53,208 nt of DNA from Deltaproteobacteria bacterium (lineage in GTDB: Bacteria > Myxococcota_A > UBA9160 > UBA4427): contig JAJDAO010000001.1 of the NCBI GenBank assembly GCA_029261835.1, positions 1 through 53,208 on the forward strand, given 5' to 3'. The notes beneath the pieces are model-generated. The model ran no database searches and had not been told where the DNA came from. It saw only the letters and a program-made list of their open reading frames with translations. Position numbers and translations under genes: made by a program. Shown one piece after another: positions 39,905 to 48,023 of the stretch (position 1 is its first letter; every line of letters begins with the position of its first letter).

Positions 39905-41176
39905 ATGGGAGCGCCGGCATCGATTTCAAGAATCTCCCCTGAGAGAGGCAGCGTCCTGAGCTTCCTCCGCCAGGAGCTGCGCCCGAAGGGGAAGCTCCTC
40001 ACCACCTTCAACATGATCTCGATCCCCATCATGGCGGCTACGGCTGTAATACTCTTCTTCCGCTTCAGCCAGGGCCTCGGCTCCGTTACCAATCTCAACC
40101 AGGAGTTTCCATGGGGCTTGTGGGTCGGCTTCGACGTCATCACCGGCGTGGCCTTCGCGGGAGGCGCCTACGTGCTGACCTTCATGGTCTATATCCTCCG
40201 GATGGAGCAGTACCGCCCCATCATCCGGGCGACGATTCTGAACGGCTTCCTGGCCTACATCTTCTATTCCATAGCGCTGCTTCTGGATCTGGGCCGGCCG
40301 TGGAACGTGATCAACCCGATCATCGGCAACTCCTTTGGATTGAGCTCGGTGCTCTTCCTGGTGGCGTGGCACTTCCTGCTTTACATCACCGCCGAGGCAA
40401 TCGAATTCTCACCGGCGATCGCCGAGTGGCTCGGCTTGAAACGCATCCATCGCGTGCTGACGGGCCTCACGATCGCGACGGTGATCTTCGGAATCACGCT
40501 GTCGACGCTTCACCAGTCCGGGCTGGGTGCTCTCTTCATGATGGCGAAGCCCAAGATCCACCCGCTCTGGTACTCGGAGTTCATTCCCCTGCTGTTCTTT
40601 GTATCGAGCATTTTCGCCGGCATCTCCATGGTCCTCTTCGAGGGCGGCATCTCGCACCGGGTCTTCCACGACCGGCTGACACCTGAGATCAAGCAGTCGC
40701 ACGACCGCATCATGACCGGTCTCGCGCGCATCGCGGGCGGAGTGATGTTCGTCTATCTCTTCCTCTCAGCGCTGAACTTCCTGCACGGCCGACTCTGGCA
40801 GCACATCGTCAGCGGGTGGGGTCTCTGGTATCTGGCAGAAGTGATCGGTCTCGTGGCCATGCCCATGGTGCTCTTCGTCGTCGGTAGCGCGAAGAACCAC
40901 AAGGGCATGATCCGCACCGCCGCTGTCCTGAGCCTGCTGGGCATCGCCTTGAATCGACTGAACATCTCGATTATCGCCTTCAAGTGGTACGCGCCGGTCC
41001 ACTACATCCCCAATGTCATGGAGGTCGTGGTCACGGCAGGTGTCATCTGCGCCGAGATCTGGGTGTTCCGTTGGATCGTACTTCGCATGCCGGTTCTCAG
41101 CGCGAGTCCTGCGTGGGCGAGGAGACAGGCAGACGTCGAGCGCGAGCGTCCGAATGTCAAAGAAGTAGCTGCATGA
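39905..41176 (+). CDS. HybB/NrfD-family membrane quinone-interacting subunit
   Basis: A 423-residue protein with about ten transmembrane helices. EFPWGLWVGFDVITGVAFAGGAY, ALLLDLGRPWNVINP and TLHQSGLGALFMMAKPKIHPLWYSEFIPLLFF are typical HybB/PsrC-family segments around the quinone pocket. ATG 39905 has GGAGG about 5 bases upstream; the frame is open earlier but overlaps the preceding gene. It pairs with the HybA-like ferredoxin to exchange electrons with the quinone pool, perhaps with proton translocation as proposed for the family. Confidence 0.93.
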   Translation: MGAPASISRISPERGSVLSFLRQELRPKGKLLTTFNMISIPIMAATAVILFFRFSQGLGSVTNLNQEFPWGLWVGFDVITGVAFAGGAYVLTFMVYILRMEQYRPIIRATILNGFLAYIFYSIALLLDLGRPWNVINPIIGNSFGLSSVLFLVAWHFLLYITAEAIEFSPAIAEWLGLKRIHRVLTGLTIATVIFGITLSTLHQSGLGALFMMAKPKIHPLWYSEFIPLLFFVSSIFAGISMVLFEGGISHRVFHDRLTPEIKQSHDRIMTGLARIAGGVMFVYLFLSALNFLHGRLWQHIVSGWGLWYLAEVIGLVAMPMVLFVVGSAKNHKGMIRTAAVLSLLGIALNRLNISIIAFKWYAPVHYIPNVMEVVVTAGVICAEIWVFRWIVLRMPVLSASPAWARRQADVERERPNVKEVAA

Positions 41177-41195
41177 GCAAGAGAGGAGATTGAAC

Positions 41196-41888
41196 GTGGA
41201 CCCCTTTGCAACAAAAGGCATCGAGTACCTCCTGGTCTTTGGCTATCTGTCGCTCCTCGTTCCCTTCTGGCTGTATCTGAGCTGGGTTGCGCGGCGGCAG
41301 CAACCGGAGGTCGCGCTGGCGACATCGGCTTCGAGGGCGGCCACGCGTAAGCCGTGGTTCGAAGTGCCGGAGGGATTTCACTTCCATCGCGGCCATACCT
41401 GGGCTCGCCCCGACGAAGGGGAGGTGCTTCGCGTTGGGATGGACGACTTCGCCCAGAAGCTGCTCGGTGAACCCTCTGCCCTGCTCTTGCCCAAAGTCGG
41501 CGACTACGTCGCCCAGGGAGAGAAGGGCTGGGGGCTGCGGGTAGACGGTCACGAGGTGGATTTGCTGTCTCCGCTCAACGGTGAGGTCGTCGCCGTCAAT
41601 CAGGACGCGATCCGCGATCCCGAGCTCGTCTGCCAGGATCCCTACGGGCAAGGCTGGCTGATGAAGGTCCGGGCCGGACGGCCGAAGACAGCCCTCAAGA
41701 ATCTTCTCCCAAAGGAGCTCGCACAGGTCTGGATGGATAAAACCATCGGGCAGCTCGGCGGGCTGATGCAAGGCGAGCTGGGTCCGGTGCTCCAGGATGG
41801 AGGCATTCCGATGCAAGGCTTCGCCCGTCAGCTCGGCGGCGATCGCTGGCCCGAAGTCGCAGCCCAGCTGCTGATGACACAGGAATAA
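41196..41888 (+). CDS. Third GcvH-like protein, membrane-anchored, no lipoyl lysine
   Basis: A 230-residue protein with one N-terminal helix (YLLVFGYLSLLVPFWLYLSWV) and an H-protein-like barrel (about 55-160). FHFHRGHTWARPDEGEVLRVGMDDFAQKLLG, GHEVDLLSPLNGEVVAVNQDAIRDPELV and DPYGQGWLMKV are clear family motifs. The lipoyl lysine position is Gly and no Lys lies nearby. GTG 41196 has AGGAG 7 bases upstream; TTG 41190 is too close to the site. It follows the HybB-like gene by 19 bases and belongs to the same operon. The tail is helical and unrecognised. Confidence 0.85.
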   Translation: MDPFATKGIEYLLVFGYLSLLVPFWLYLSWVARRQQPEVALATSASRAATRKPWFEVPEGFHFHRGHTWARPDEGEVLRVGMDDFAQKLLGEPSALLLPKVGDYVAQGEKGWGLRVDGHEVDLLSPLNGEVVAVNQDAIRDPELVCQDPYGQGWLMKVRAGRPKTALKNLLPKELAQVWMDKTIGQLGGLMQGELGPVLQDGGIPMQGFARQLGGDRWPEVAAQLLMTQE

Positions 41889-41932
41889 GTAGAACGGAGA
41901 GAAGACTCCGGCTCTAGAAGAAGGAGATCGCC

Positions 41933-42187
41933 ATGACACGCATCAGTCAGTCGCTCAAGGATGGATTCATGATTGGAGGCACGCTTCTGCTCCTCGTAAT
42001 GGCCCTCCCGATTGTCTTGCTGCTCTTCCTCACCCTGCGATTCGTCCTGGTGATCGGAGGAGCCGTGGCAGTGGCGAGCTGCGCTGTGGCCTACGCCTTC
42101 AGTCCGACGGCTCGCGCTTCGCTCAAGACTCAGGCCGCACAGCAGCACAGCTACAGCAGTCTCCAGCGGCAGCACGTCGCCGCGTGA
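41933..42187 (+). CDS. Small membrane protein, truncated paralog of the 38.2-kb gene
   Basis: An 84-residue protein nearly identical in plan to the N-terminal part of the membrane GcvH-like protein. LKDGFMIGGTLLLLVMALP, LRFVLVIGGAVAV and AYAFSPTARASLKTQAAQQ parallel LKEGFMIAGAVGLLVVAFP, MRFVLVIGGGVAL and AYAFSPAVRDWLKIQGEQQ. The barrel domain is absent and the frame ends after SYSSLQRQHVAA. AAGGAG precedes the ATG. It ends the operon. It may be a small membrane partner or a duplication that lost its 3' half. Confidence 0.8.
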   Translation: MTRISQSLKDGFMIGGTLLLLVMALPIVLLLFLTLRFVLVIGGAVAVASCAVAYAFSPTARASLKTQAAQQHSYSSLQRQHVAA

Positions 42188-42354
42188 GTTGCCAGGAGGT
42201 TGTGATCCAGCAGCACCTTCTCGGTCTGCGATACTGCCTGGGATTCGCGGAATCGCGGCCTCTGGGTGCCGACGGGACTGGGGGAGTCCTCACGTGTGAG
42301 ATCGACACCCATCCAAGACAGTACTGACCGTAGGAAGGCCGGGTGGATTCGCGC

Positions 42355-43401
42355 TCAGCGTGCGACGTGCGATTCGGCGACAGCCTGATCCTCGGCGGAG
42401 GGCCCGGTGTCACCCGGGAGCAGACGCGCCAAGCAGCGCAGTCCGCCGGGCAGATCGCGCTCCGGGTTAGGCAGCAGCAGCCGCACGCCGAAGGTCCCGC
42501 TGGCAGCGTCGAGAACCCGATCGACAATGGCCACTTGGGCGATGCGCGGCTGGTCGAGCGGCGCCTCCGGAACGATCTCGACGGAGTCGCCCGGTGCCAC
42601 GGATCCGAACAGATGAGTCGGCAGAATCACCTCGACGCGTAGGGGATCGATCTGGGCGATCGTCAGTATCGTCTCTTCGTCCACCACTTCGCCAGGCGAC
42701 ATCAGGCGCTCGACGACGAATCCCGAAATCGGACTGCGGATGGTCCGTCGGGCCAGGGTGGCCTGGGCCTGCTGGAGCTGCAGCGCAGCAAGGCGATGGT
42801 TCTCCTTCGCCTGCGCGACGCCGAGCTCGGCGAGCTGGGCCTCCGTCTCGATCTCTTCGCGAAGGTCGAGCGACATGGACTTCCCCTCGTAGAGGTCTAC
42901 AGCACGGGAGCGCCGCTTCCTCCCGAGCTTCTGGCTCACCCGGGTCGATTCAAGCTCCACGGTCCGGTCGGCGCGCGCCTGGGCGACCCGCACCGCCGCC
43001 TCCTCGACGCTCGACTCCAGCGTCGCGAGCACTTGCCTCGCCTCGACGTAGTCGCTGCGCTCGACGCGGATCGACTCGATGACGCCCAGCATGGGGCTGC
43101 CGATCTGGATCATTTCGTTTGCGGAGATCATGCAATCGAAGGCGTGGGCCGCCGGCACCATGGTGGACGCGCCCTGCGACGGCGAATCCTTGCGAACCGG
43201 TTGATCGAACGCTGCGGCCGGTGTCGGCTCGTGGATGAGCGCGGCGACCGGCGCCTCCTCGGCCACCGCCTCAGGCACCGGCGTCGGCTGCCTGCTGAGT
43301 AGACCGGGCGCGAACAGCAGACCGACTGCGCAGAAGCCGATGGAGCCGGCGATCGCGGCCCACCACTGCGTGCTCTTCTCGGCGACTCTCGGGATGTTCA
43401 C
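42355..43401 (-). CDS. HlyD/RND-type periplasmic adaptor
   Basis: A 348-residue protein from GTG 43401, which overlaps the response-regulator stop. It has one N-terminal helix (WWAAIAGSIGFCAVGLLFAPGLL), a Pro-rich linker, a lipoyl half (GSPMLGVIESIRVERSDYVEARQVLATLES), a coiled-coil hairpin (about 130-215), the second half (RTIRSPISGFVVERLMSPGEVVDEETIL) and a beta-barrel domain. This is the membrane fusion protein plan, linking an inner-membrane exporter to an outer-membrane channel. It is last in an operon with a SecA-like ATPase and two HlyD-fused proteins. No TolC-like gene is in the window. Confidence 0.88.
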   Translation of the reverse strand: MNIPRVAEKSTQWWAAIAGSIGFCAVGLLFAPGLLSRQPTPVPEAVAEEAPVAALIHEPTPAAAFDQPVRKDSPSQGASTMVPAAHAFDCMISANEMIQIGSPMLGVIESIRVERSDYVEARQVLATLESSVEEAAVRVAQARADRTVELESTRVSQKLGRKRRSRAVDLYEGKSMSLDLREEIETEAQLAELGVAQAKENHRLAALQLQQAQATLARRTIRSPISGFVVERLMSPGEVVDEETILTIAQIDPLRVEVILPTHLFGSVAPGDSVEIVPEAPLDQPRIAQVAIVDRVLDAASGTFGVRLLLPNPERDLPGGLRCLARLLPGDTGPSAEDQAVAESHVAR

Positions 43402-43781
43402 AACGCGAGCCCCTGCACAATCTTCTCGAAGGCGACTTCGAACGCCTCCAGTCCGTCCTGCTTGCGGATATACCCCACCGCACACGACTCGCGGACGACC
43501 TGCTCGAGCTCCTCGACGCTCCGGCTGGAGAACACGACGAAGACCGGCTCGTAGCCATCTCGGCCCAGCAGGCTCTCCTCCGTGACCAGCCCCAGCCACT
43601 CGTCGCCAGAAAGCGCGGGCATGTTGAGGTCGACGAGCACGAGATCGGGAAGTTCGTTCAGGATCCAGGCGGATGCGCCAATCGCGGACGATCGCGTGGT
43701 CGCCTCGTGCCCCATGTCCTGCAGGACGCCCCGCAGCACCTCGAGAACGATCGTGTCATCGTCGATAATGGCTACCTTCAA
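43398..43781 (-). CDS. Single-domain response regulator (CheY-like)
   Basis: A 127-residue receiver domain with no output domain. The acidic pair is in AIIDDDTIV, the phosphoacceptor in LVLVDLNMPALSGDEW, the switch Ser/Thr in VVFSSRS and Lys in YIRKQDG. TTG 43781 has GGGAG 7 bases upstream; TTG 43787 is too near the site. Placed between the SecA-like ATPase and the adaptor gene, it probably modulates the secretion module by protein contact. Its kinase is not encoded here. Confidence 0.9.
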   Translation of the reverse strand: MKVAIIDDDTIVLEVLRGVLQDMGHEATTRSSAIGASAWILNELPDLVLVDLNMPALSGDEWLGLVTEESLLGRDGYEPVFVVFSSRSVEELEQVVRESCAVGYIRKQDGLEAFEVAFEKIVQGLAL

Positions 43782-43880
43782 GAGCAATCTCCCGGTGGGC
43801 TGAACGACCGTGGGACGCCAACGCCCCCGCTCCAGATCGGCGAGACCCCATTGCAGCTTGAGAATGGACCCGTTCGGTCG

Positions 43881-45884
43881 CTACGTGGCACCGCCCGAGA
43901 AGGCCAGGAGCTGCCTCAGAATGCGCTCCGACTCGAAGAGTCGTCGTCGGGCCAGGGCCGCGCGCCGCTCTTCCGCGCACTGAGCGGCAGGCGGCAGAAG
44001 GCCTCCCAGCAGTCGCGATATGGGCGGGTTGCCGGCGACGAAACCGAGCCATCCCTTTCGATGCGCTTCGAGAAGGCGATCCTCCAGAGACACGATCTGC
44101 TCGTAGCTGCCTGGGGCTCCCTGCCGACCGCATCGGCCGAAGAGCTGTCGGTCGATGCGGCGCGCTTCCCCCAACTCGGTCGAGACGACCGCAAGGCCTC
44201 CGTTCTCCGCGACACCTTCGCCGAGCTTCACGTCGGTGCCGCGGCCGGCCATGCGCGTGGCGACCGTGATCCGGCCCTGCTCGCCGGCCCGCGCGATCAC
44301 GGCCGCTTCTTCCTGATCCTGACTCGCGCTCAATACTTCGTGGGGCAGTGCCGCCCGGTCGAGTAGCGCGCTCAGGTGCTCGGACGTCGCCACCGTCGAG
44401 GTCCCGACGAGCACGGGACGTCCTCTGCGGTGGAGGTCACCGATCCGGGCCACTGCGGTGTTCCACTTGGCAGCGGCCGTGGGAAGCACCGTCTGACCGA
44501 GGGCGACACGCTGGCTGGGGAGTCGCGTCGGGACGATCACTGTACGCAGACCGTAGACGTTCCACAGCTCGCGGGAGACTTCCCGGGCGGTCCCCGTCAT
44601 CCCGGCCAGTCGCAGGTAGCGCCGGAAGAAACGCTGGTAGCTGATCCGCGCGAGTGTCTCGCTCTGAGGCGTGAGGGCCAGACCTTCGCGGGCCTCGATC
44701 AGGGATTGGACGCCGCCCTCGAAAGAACGATCGGGCGCCCGACGTCCGGTCGGCAGATCGATGATTTCGATGGCACCGTCGCGCACGACGTAGTGCCGAT
44801 CACGCTCGTACAAGTGCTCGGCGCAGAGTGCCCGGTGCACCCACTCTTCTCGCCGCCGCTCTCCTGCTAGCGGTCCCCCGACGAAGTGCCCGAGTTCATC
44901 GAGCCGGCTTCGGCCCTGGAGCGTGAGCTCGATCTCGCCGCGAAGACGCTCGACCGCGAAGTGGGCTCCCTCGTCCAGCTGGCCCGCCATGCTCAGCGCT
45001 TTGCGAACGGTGTCCTCGTCGGCCGGAGCGCCTTCCCCCGAGAGGATCAGGGGAGTGCGCGCGTCGTCGATCAACACGCTGTCCGCCTCGTCGACGATTG
45101 CGAAGCAGAGACCTCGCATCACGGGGGCCGTCTGTGGTGTGTGCGCCCGTGTGCCGTCGAGTCCGAGACGGCTCGCCAGGTGGCGGTTTCCGCCGCCCGC
45201 GATCAGGTCTCGCAGATAGTCGAAGGCGATCTGTTTGTTGGTCGCGTACGTCACGTCGCATCCGTAGGCCTCGCGACGGGCGATGCGATCCGGCTGACTC
45301 TCGGCGATGACGCCAACGCGCACGCCGAGGCGTTCGTAGATCGGCGACATCGCCTCCGCGTCCCGCTCGACCAGGTAGTCGTTCGCAGTGATGACGTGGA
45401 CCGGGATGCCGGCCATTGCGGCCAGCGATGCCGGGAGCGTCGCCATGAGCGTCTTGCCCTCCCCCGTCTCGAGCTCGCTCAGGCCCGAGCGCGCCATGAC
45501 CCAACCCCCGAAGAGCTGCACGTCGTAATGGGGCGTGCCGAGGGCTCGGCGGGCGGCCTCGCGTACCAGGGCGAAGCCCCGCGGCAGTAGCTGCTCCTCG
45601 AGTCCCGCGCGCAGCAGCTTCGCGCGCAGCTCGGCAACGGCTCGATCGAAGCTGGCCTCGCTGAGCTCAGAGAGTCCCTGGGCCTCGCGATCGACCCGAG
45701 CCGCCCAGGCGGCCAGCTGTCGGCGACTGGCGCGGCGCGGCGGGCTGAGGTGTCCGGCCGCCTGACGAATCGCACGTGCGACGAACGGCTCCTCGAGGTC
45801 TGCACTCTCGGGCCGTTCTCCCCGCACGACTCCGGGACGTCGTGCCGGCCGAACGAAGGCGTCGACGTAGGGAACGCTAGACAC
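43881..45884 (-). CDS. Short SecA-like translocase ATPase
   Basis: A 667-residue protein with SecA DEAD-motor motifs: ETGEGKT (141-145), TANDYLVERDAE, VDEADSVLIDDARTPLILSG (264 onward), the GMTGTA motif, VLVGTSTVATSEHLSALL, TRMAGRGTDVKL and FGRCGRQGAPGS. It is about 200 residues shorter than housekeeping SecA, with a reduced helical scaffold and no C-terminal zinc-binding tail. Its N-terminal 70 residues are Arg-rich and unlike SecA. A dedicated SecA paralog beside M50/HlyD genes suggests a specialised export route. It overlaps the M50 gene by 8 bases. It might work with SecYEG or independently; I cannot tell. Confidence 0.9.
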   Translation of the reverse strand: MSSVPYVDAFVRPARRPGVVRGERPESADLEEPFVARAIRQAAGHLSPPRRASRRQLAAWAARVDREAQGLSELSEASFDRAVAELRAKLLRAGLEEQLLPRGFALVREAARRALGTPHYDVQLFGGWVMARSGLSELETGEGKTLMATLPASLAAMAGIPVHVITANDYLVERDAEAMSPIYERLGVRVGVIAESQPDRIARREAYGCDVTYATNKQIAFDYLRDLIAGGGNRHLASRLGLDGTRAHTPQTAPVMRGLCFAIVDEADSVLIDDARTPLILSGEGAPADEDTVRKALSMAGQLDEGAHFAVERLRGEIELTLQGRSRLDELGHFVGGPLAGERRREEWVHRALCAEHLYERDRHYVVRDGAIEIIDLPTGRRAPDRSFEGGVQSLIEAREGLALTPQSETLARISYQRFFRRYLRLAGMTGTAREVSRELWNVYGLRTVIVPTRLPSQRVALGQTVLPTAAAKWNTAVARIGDLHRRGRPVLVGTSTVATSEHLSALLDRAALPHEVLSASQDQEEAAVIARAGEQGRITVATRMAGRGTDVKLGEGVAENGGLAVVSTELGEARRIDRQLFGRCGRQGAPGSYEQIVSLEDRLLEAHRKGWLGFVAGNPPISRLLGGLLPPAAQCAEERRAALARRRLFESERILRQLLAFSGGAT

Positions 45885-48015
45885 CGAGCTGACCCAGGAA
45901 GAGACGCCGGAGCGAGCGGTAGGCGCGTTGGGCGAGCGGCTCTGGGGCGTGGTCGAAGCGGACGTGAACCCGCTCGCCGGCAGCCGGAATCAGCGTGCCG
46001 GAGGGAAGCGCGAGATCGAACTGGAAGACGCGATCTAGCGTCGTGAGCCCCTCCGGATCCATCGGATCGACCGCGAACGGGCCACCTCCCGCGGTGCCGA
46101 GGGCCGGCGTGGGAAGTCGATCGGTCGCGGCCGGCACGCGCCGGGCGATCTCGGCGGGCAGCACCGTGCCGAGATCGTGATCGAGCCGCACCCAGGCCGC
46201 CCTCGTGCTCTCCCGGAGGACCGCTGCGTCCTCTTGACGCACGACGACCCGGGCGGTCGCGGTGGCGAGATCGACCACGTAGGCGACGACCTCCCCCTGC
46301 CGGACGTAGCGACCCTGCAGGTCCCTGCCCTGCGCCACGACGAAGACGCCGTCGGTCGGGCTCCGCATCAGTACGTTGCCCGCCCGCTCCCGGGCGCGTG
46401 TCAGCTCGGCCTCCGCATCCTCGAGTTGCGCGCGGGCACCGTCGGACGCCACGCGATCGAGCGGGTCGAGGGCCAGCAACCGCAGACGCAATTCACGCGC
46501 GCGCGCCTCCAGGGAGAGCACGCGCGCCTCGATCGAGGGATCACGGGTCTGGATCAGGGGCTCACCCGCCTCCACTCGGGAGTGGGGGATGACGAGGACC
46601 GCTTCGACGAACCCGTCCGCGCCGGCCCTCACGTGGGACTGCTCGGGCAGCCAGATGACCCCTTCGGCCTGGGTTCGGAGGGGAATCGGCAGCGCGAGCA
46701 GGAGCACGCCAACGACGACCGCCAATCCCAGGCTCCCGACGAGTGCGCGTCCCCGGCGCTCCCCGACCGTCGGATCGGTGAGGACGAAGGAGATCTGACG
46801 CAGGAGCGGAAAGACGATCCTCAGGCTCAGAGTCGCAACCGCCAACACCACCCCGACGATGAAGAAGTCCGACGCGAGGTACAGGGCGATCCCGAAGAGA
46901 ACTCCTATCCGATAGCCGAACGACGCCACCGCGTAGCCGAGGAGCCACGGCGCCTCTCTCGGCGACGTGTCGGGCAGCTGCACCTGACGCAGCCCAAGCA
47001 GGACGCGCTTCGAAACCGCAGCCAGGTACTGGCTCGCCTTCGAAGAGAGATTCGGAATCTCGATCCAGTCTGCCAATACGTAGTAGCCGTCGAAGCGCAG
47101 GAGCGGGTTGCCATTGAAGAGGAGCGTAGATACACCGCCGACGAGCATCACCGCGTAGGCGGCGTGGCGAACCCATCCCGGCTCGACGGCGAGCCACACG
47201 AAGAACGCGATCGCAGCCAAGAAGAGCTCGACGGCGATCCCGGCCGCGCCCACGGCCATGCGCCGCCGCTTGCCGGCGAACACCGAGGACGCGGAGGCGT
47301 CGACGTAGGGAACGGGCATGAAGACGAGGAACAGGACGCCGACTTCGTGCACCTCGCCGCCCCATCGCTTCACCGCGAAGGCGTGACCCAGCTCGTGGAG
47401 CGCCTTCACGAGGGGATAGGCGAACCAGACTGCGACCAGGCTTCGGGGCTCGAGCAACAAGCGGGCGCCCGCCGCGAGCTCTGGCCCGTGCTTCAGCGCC
47501 AACAGGCCAGCAACCACGACCACGACGCACCACAGGATCGCGCCCCCGCGCGAGAAGAAGGGCGCGGCCCACGACTGCCAACGCGTCAGGAACGCGTCGG
47601 GATCCAGCAATGGCACGCGGAAGGAGATCGGATTCAGCTTGCTCCGACGCTCCTTCTCATCGCGCTCCTGGGCCCGGCGAAACAGCTCGGCGGTATCCGG
47701 CGGGACGTCGCAACGAAGCACGTCGGCCATGTAGAGCAGGCCCATCAGCCAGATCGTCTCCTCCTGGGTCGGGGCGTCGTCGCCGAGCTCCGTCAGGGCG
47801 GCGTGCCAGATTTCCTGGGTGGTCCGCTCGCCGTCCATGGCGACAACCAGGGCGTAGGCGGTCGGCGTGAGCCGATGGACCCGCCCGGTGGTCGGGTTCT
47901 GGATGACGTACCAGACCTCGCCGCGGTAGACGTGGCGATGGAATCGCACCTGCGCACTGAGACGAGGCCGCAGCGTCGCGACGTGATACCAGGAGGGACT
48001 GTAGAGGGACTCCAC
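45877..48015 (-). CDS. PqqD-like / M50 peptidase / HlyD hybrid membrane protein
   Basis: A 712-residue protein from GTG 48015, chosen for an AGGAG 5 bases upstream; the product then starts VESLYSPSWYHV, a typical family start. Residues about 27-105 form a PqqD-like domain (WYVIQNPTTGRVHRLTPTAYALVVAMDGERTTQEIW). Helices then surround HELGH (207-211), the M50 site-2 protease motif, with the third ligand in NGNPLLRFDGYYVLADW. After further helices comes an HlyD-type lipoyl/coiled-coil part (EGVIWLPEQSHVRAGADGFVEAVLV, then VLMRSPTDGVFVVAQGR). Such hybrids are inner-membrane proteases tied to peptide or protein export. It probably processes or guides the giant protein encoded divergently. Confidence 0.88.
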   Translation of the reverse strand: MESLYSPSWYHVATLRPRLSAQVRFHRHVYRGEVWYVIQNPTTGRVHRLTPTAYALVVAMDGERTTQEIWHAALTELGDDAPTQEETIWLMGLLYMADVLRCDVPPDTAELFRRAQERDEKERRSKLNPISFRVPLLDPDAFLTRWQSWAAPFFSRGGAILWCVVVVVAGLLALKHGPELAAGARLLLEPRSLVAVWFAYPLVKALHELGHAFAVKRWGGEVHEVGVLFLVFMPVPYVDASASSVFAGKRRRMAVGAAGIAVELFLAAIAFFVWLAVEPGWVRHAAYAVMLVGGVSTLLFNGNPLLRFDGYYVLADWIEIPNLSSKASQYLAAVSKRVLLGLRQVQLPDTSPREAPWLLGYAVASFGYRIGVLFGIALYLASDFFIVGVVLAVATLSLRIVFPLLRQISFVLTDPTVGERRGRALVGSLGLAVVVGVLLLALPIPLRTQAEGVIWLPEQSHVRAGADGFVEAVLVIPHSRVEAGEPLIQTRDPSIEARVLSLEARARELRLRLLALDPLDRVASDGARAQLEDAEAELTRARERAGNVLMRSPTDGVFVVAQGRDLQGRYVRQGEVVAYVVDLATATARVVVRQEDAAVLRESTRAAWVRLDHDLGTVLPAEIARRVPAATDRLPTPALGTAGGGPFAVDPMDPEGLTTLDRVFQFDLALPSGTLIPAAGERVHVRFDHAPEPLAQRAYRSLRRLFLGQLGV

Positions 48016-48023
48016 GGCGACTC

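Noticed and set aside
37241..41888. Glycine cleavage system H proteins
   Set aside because: The lipoyl lysine is missing in all three and no gcvT or gcvP lies nearby.
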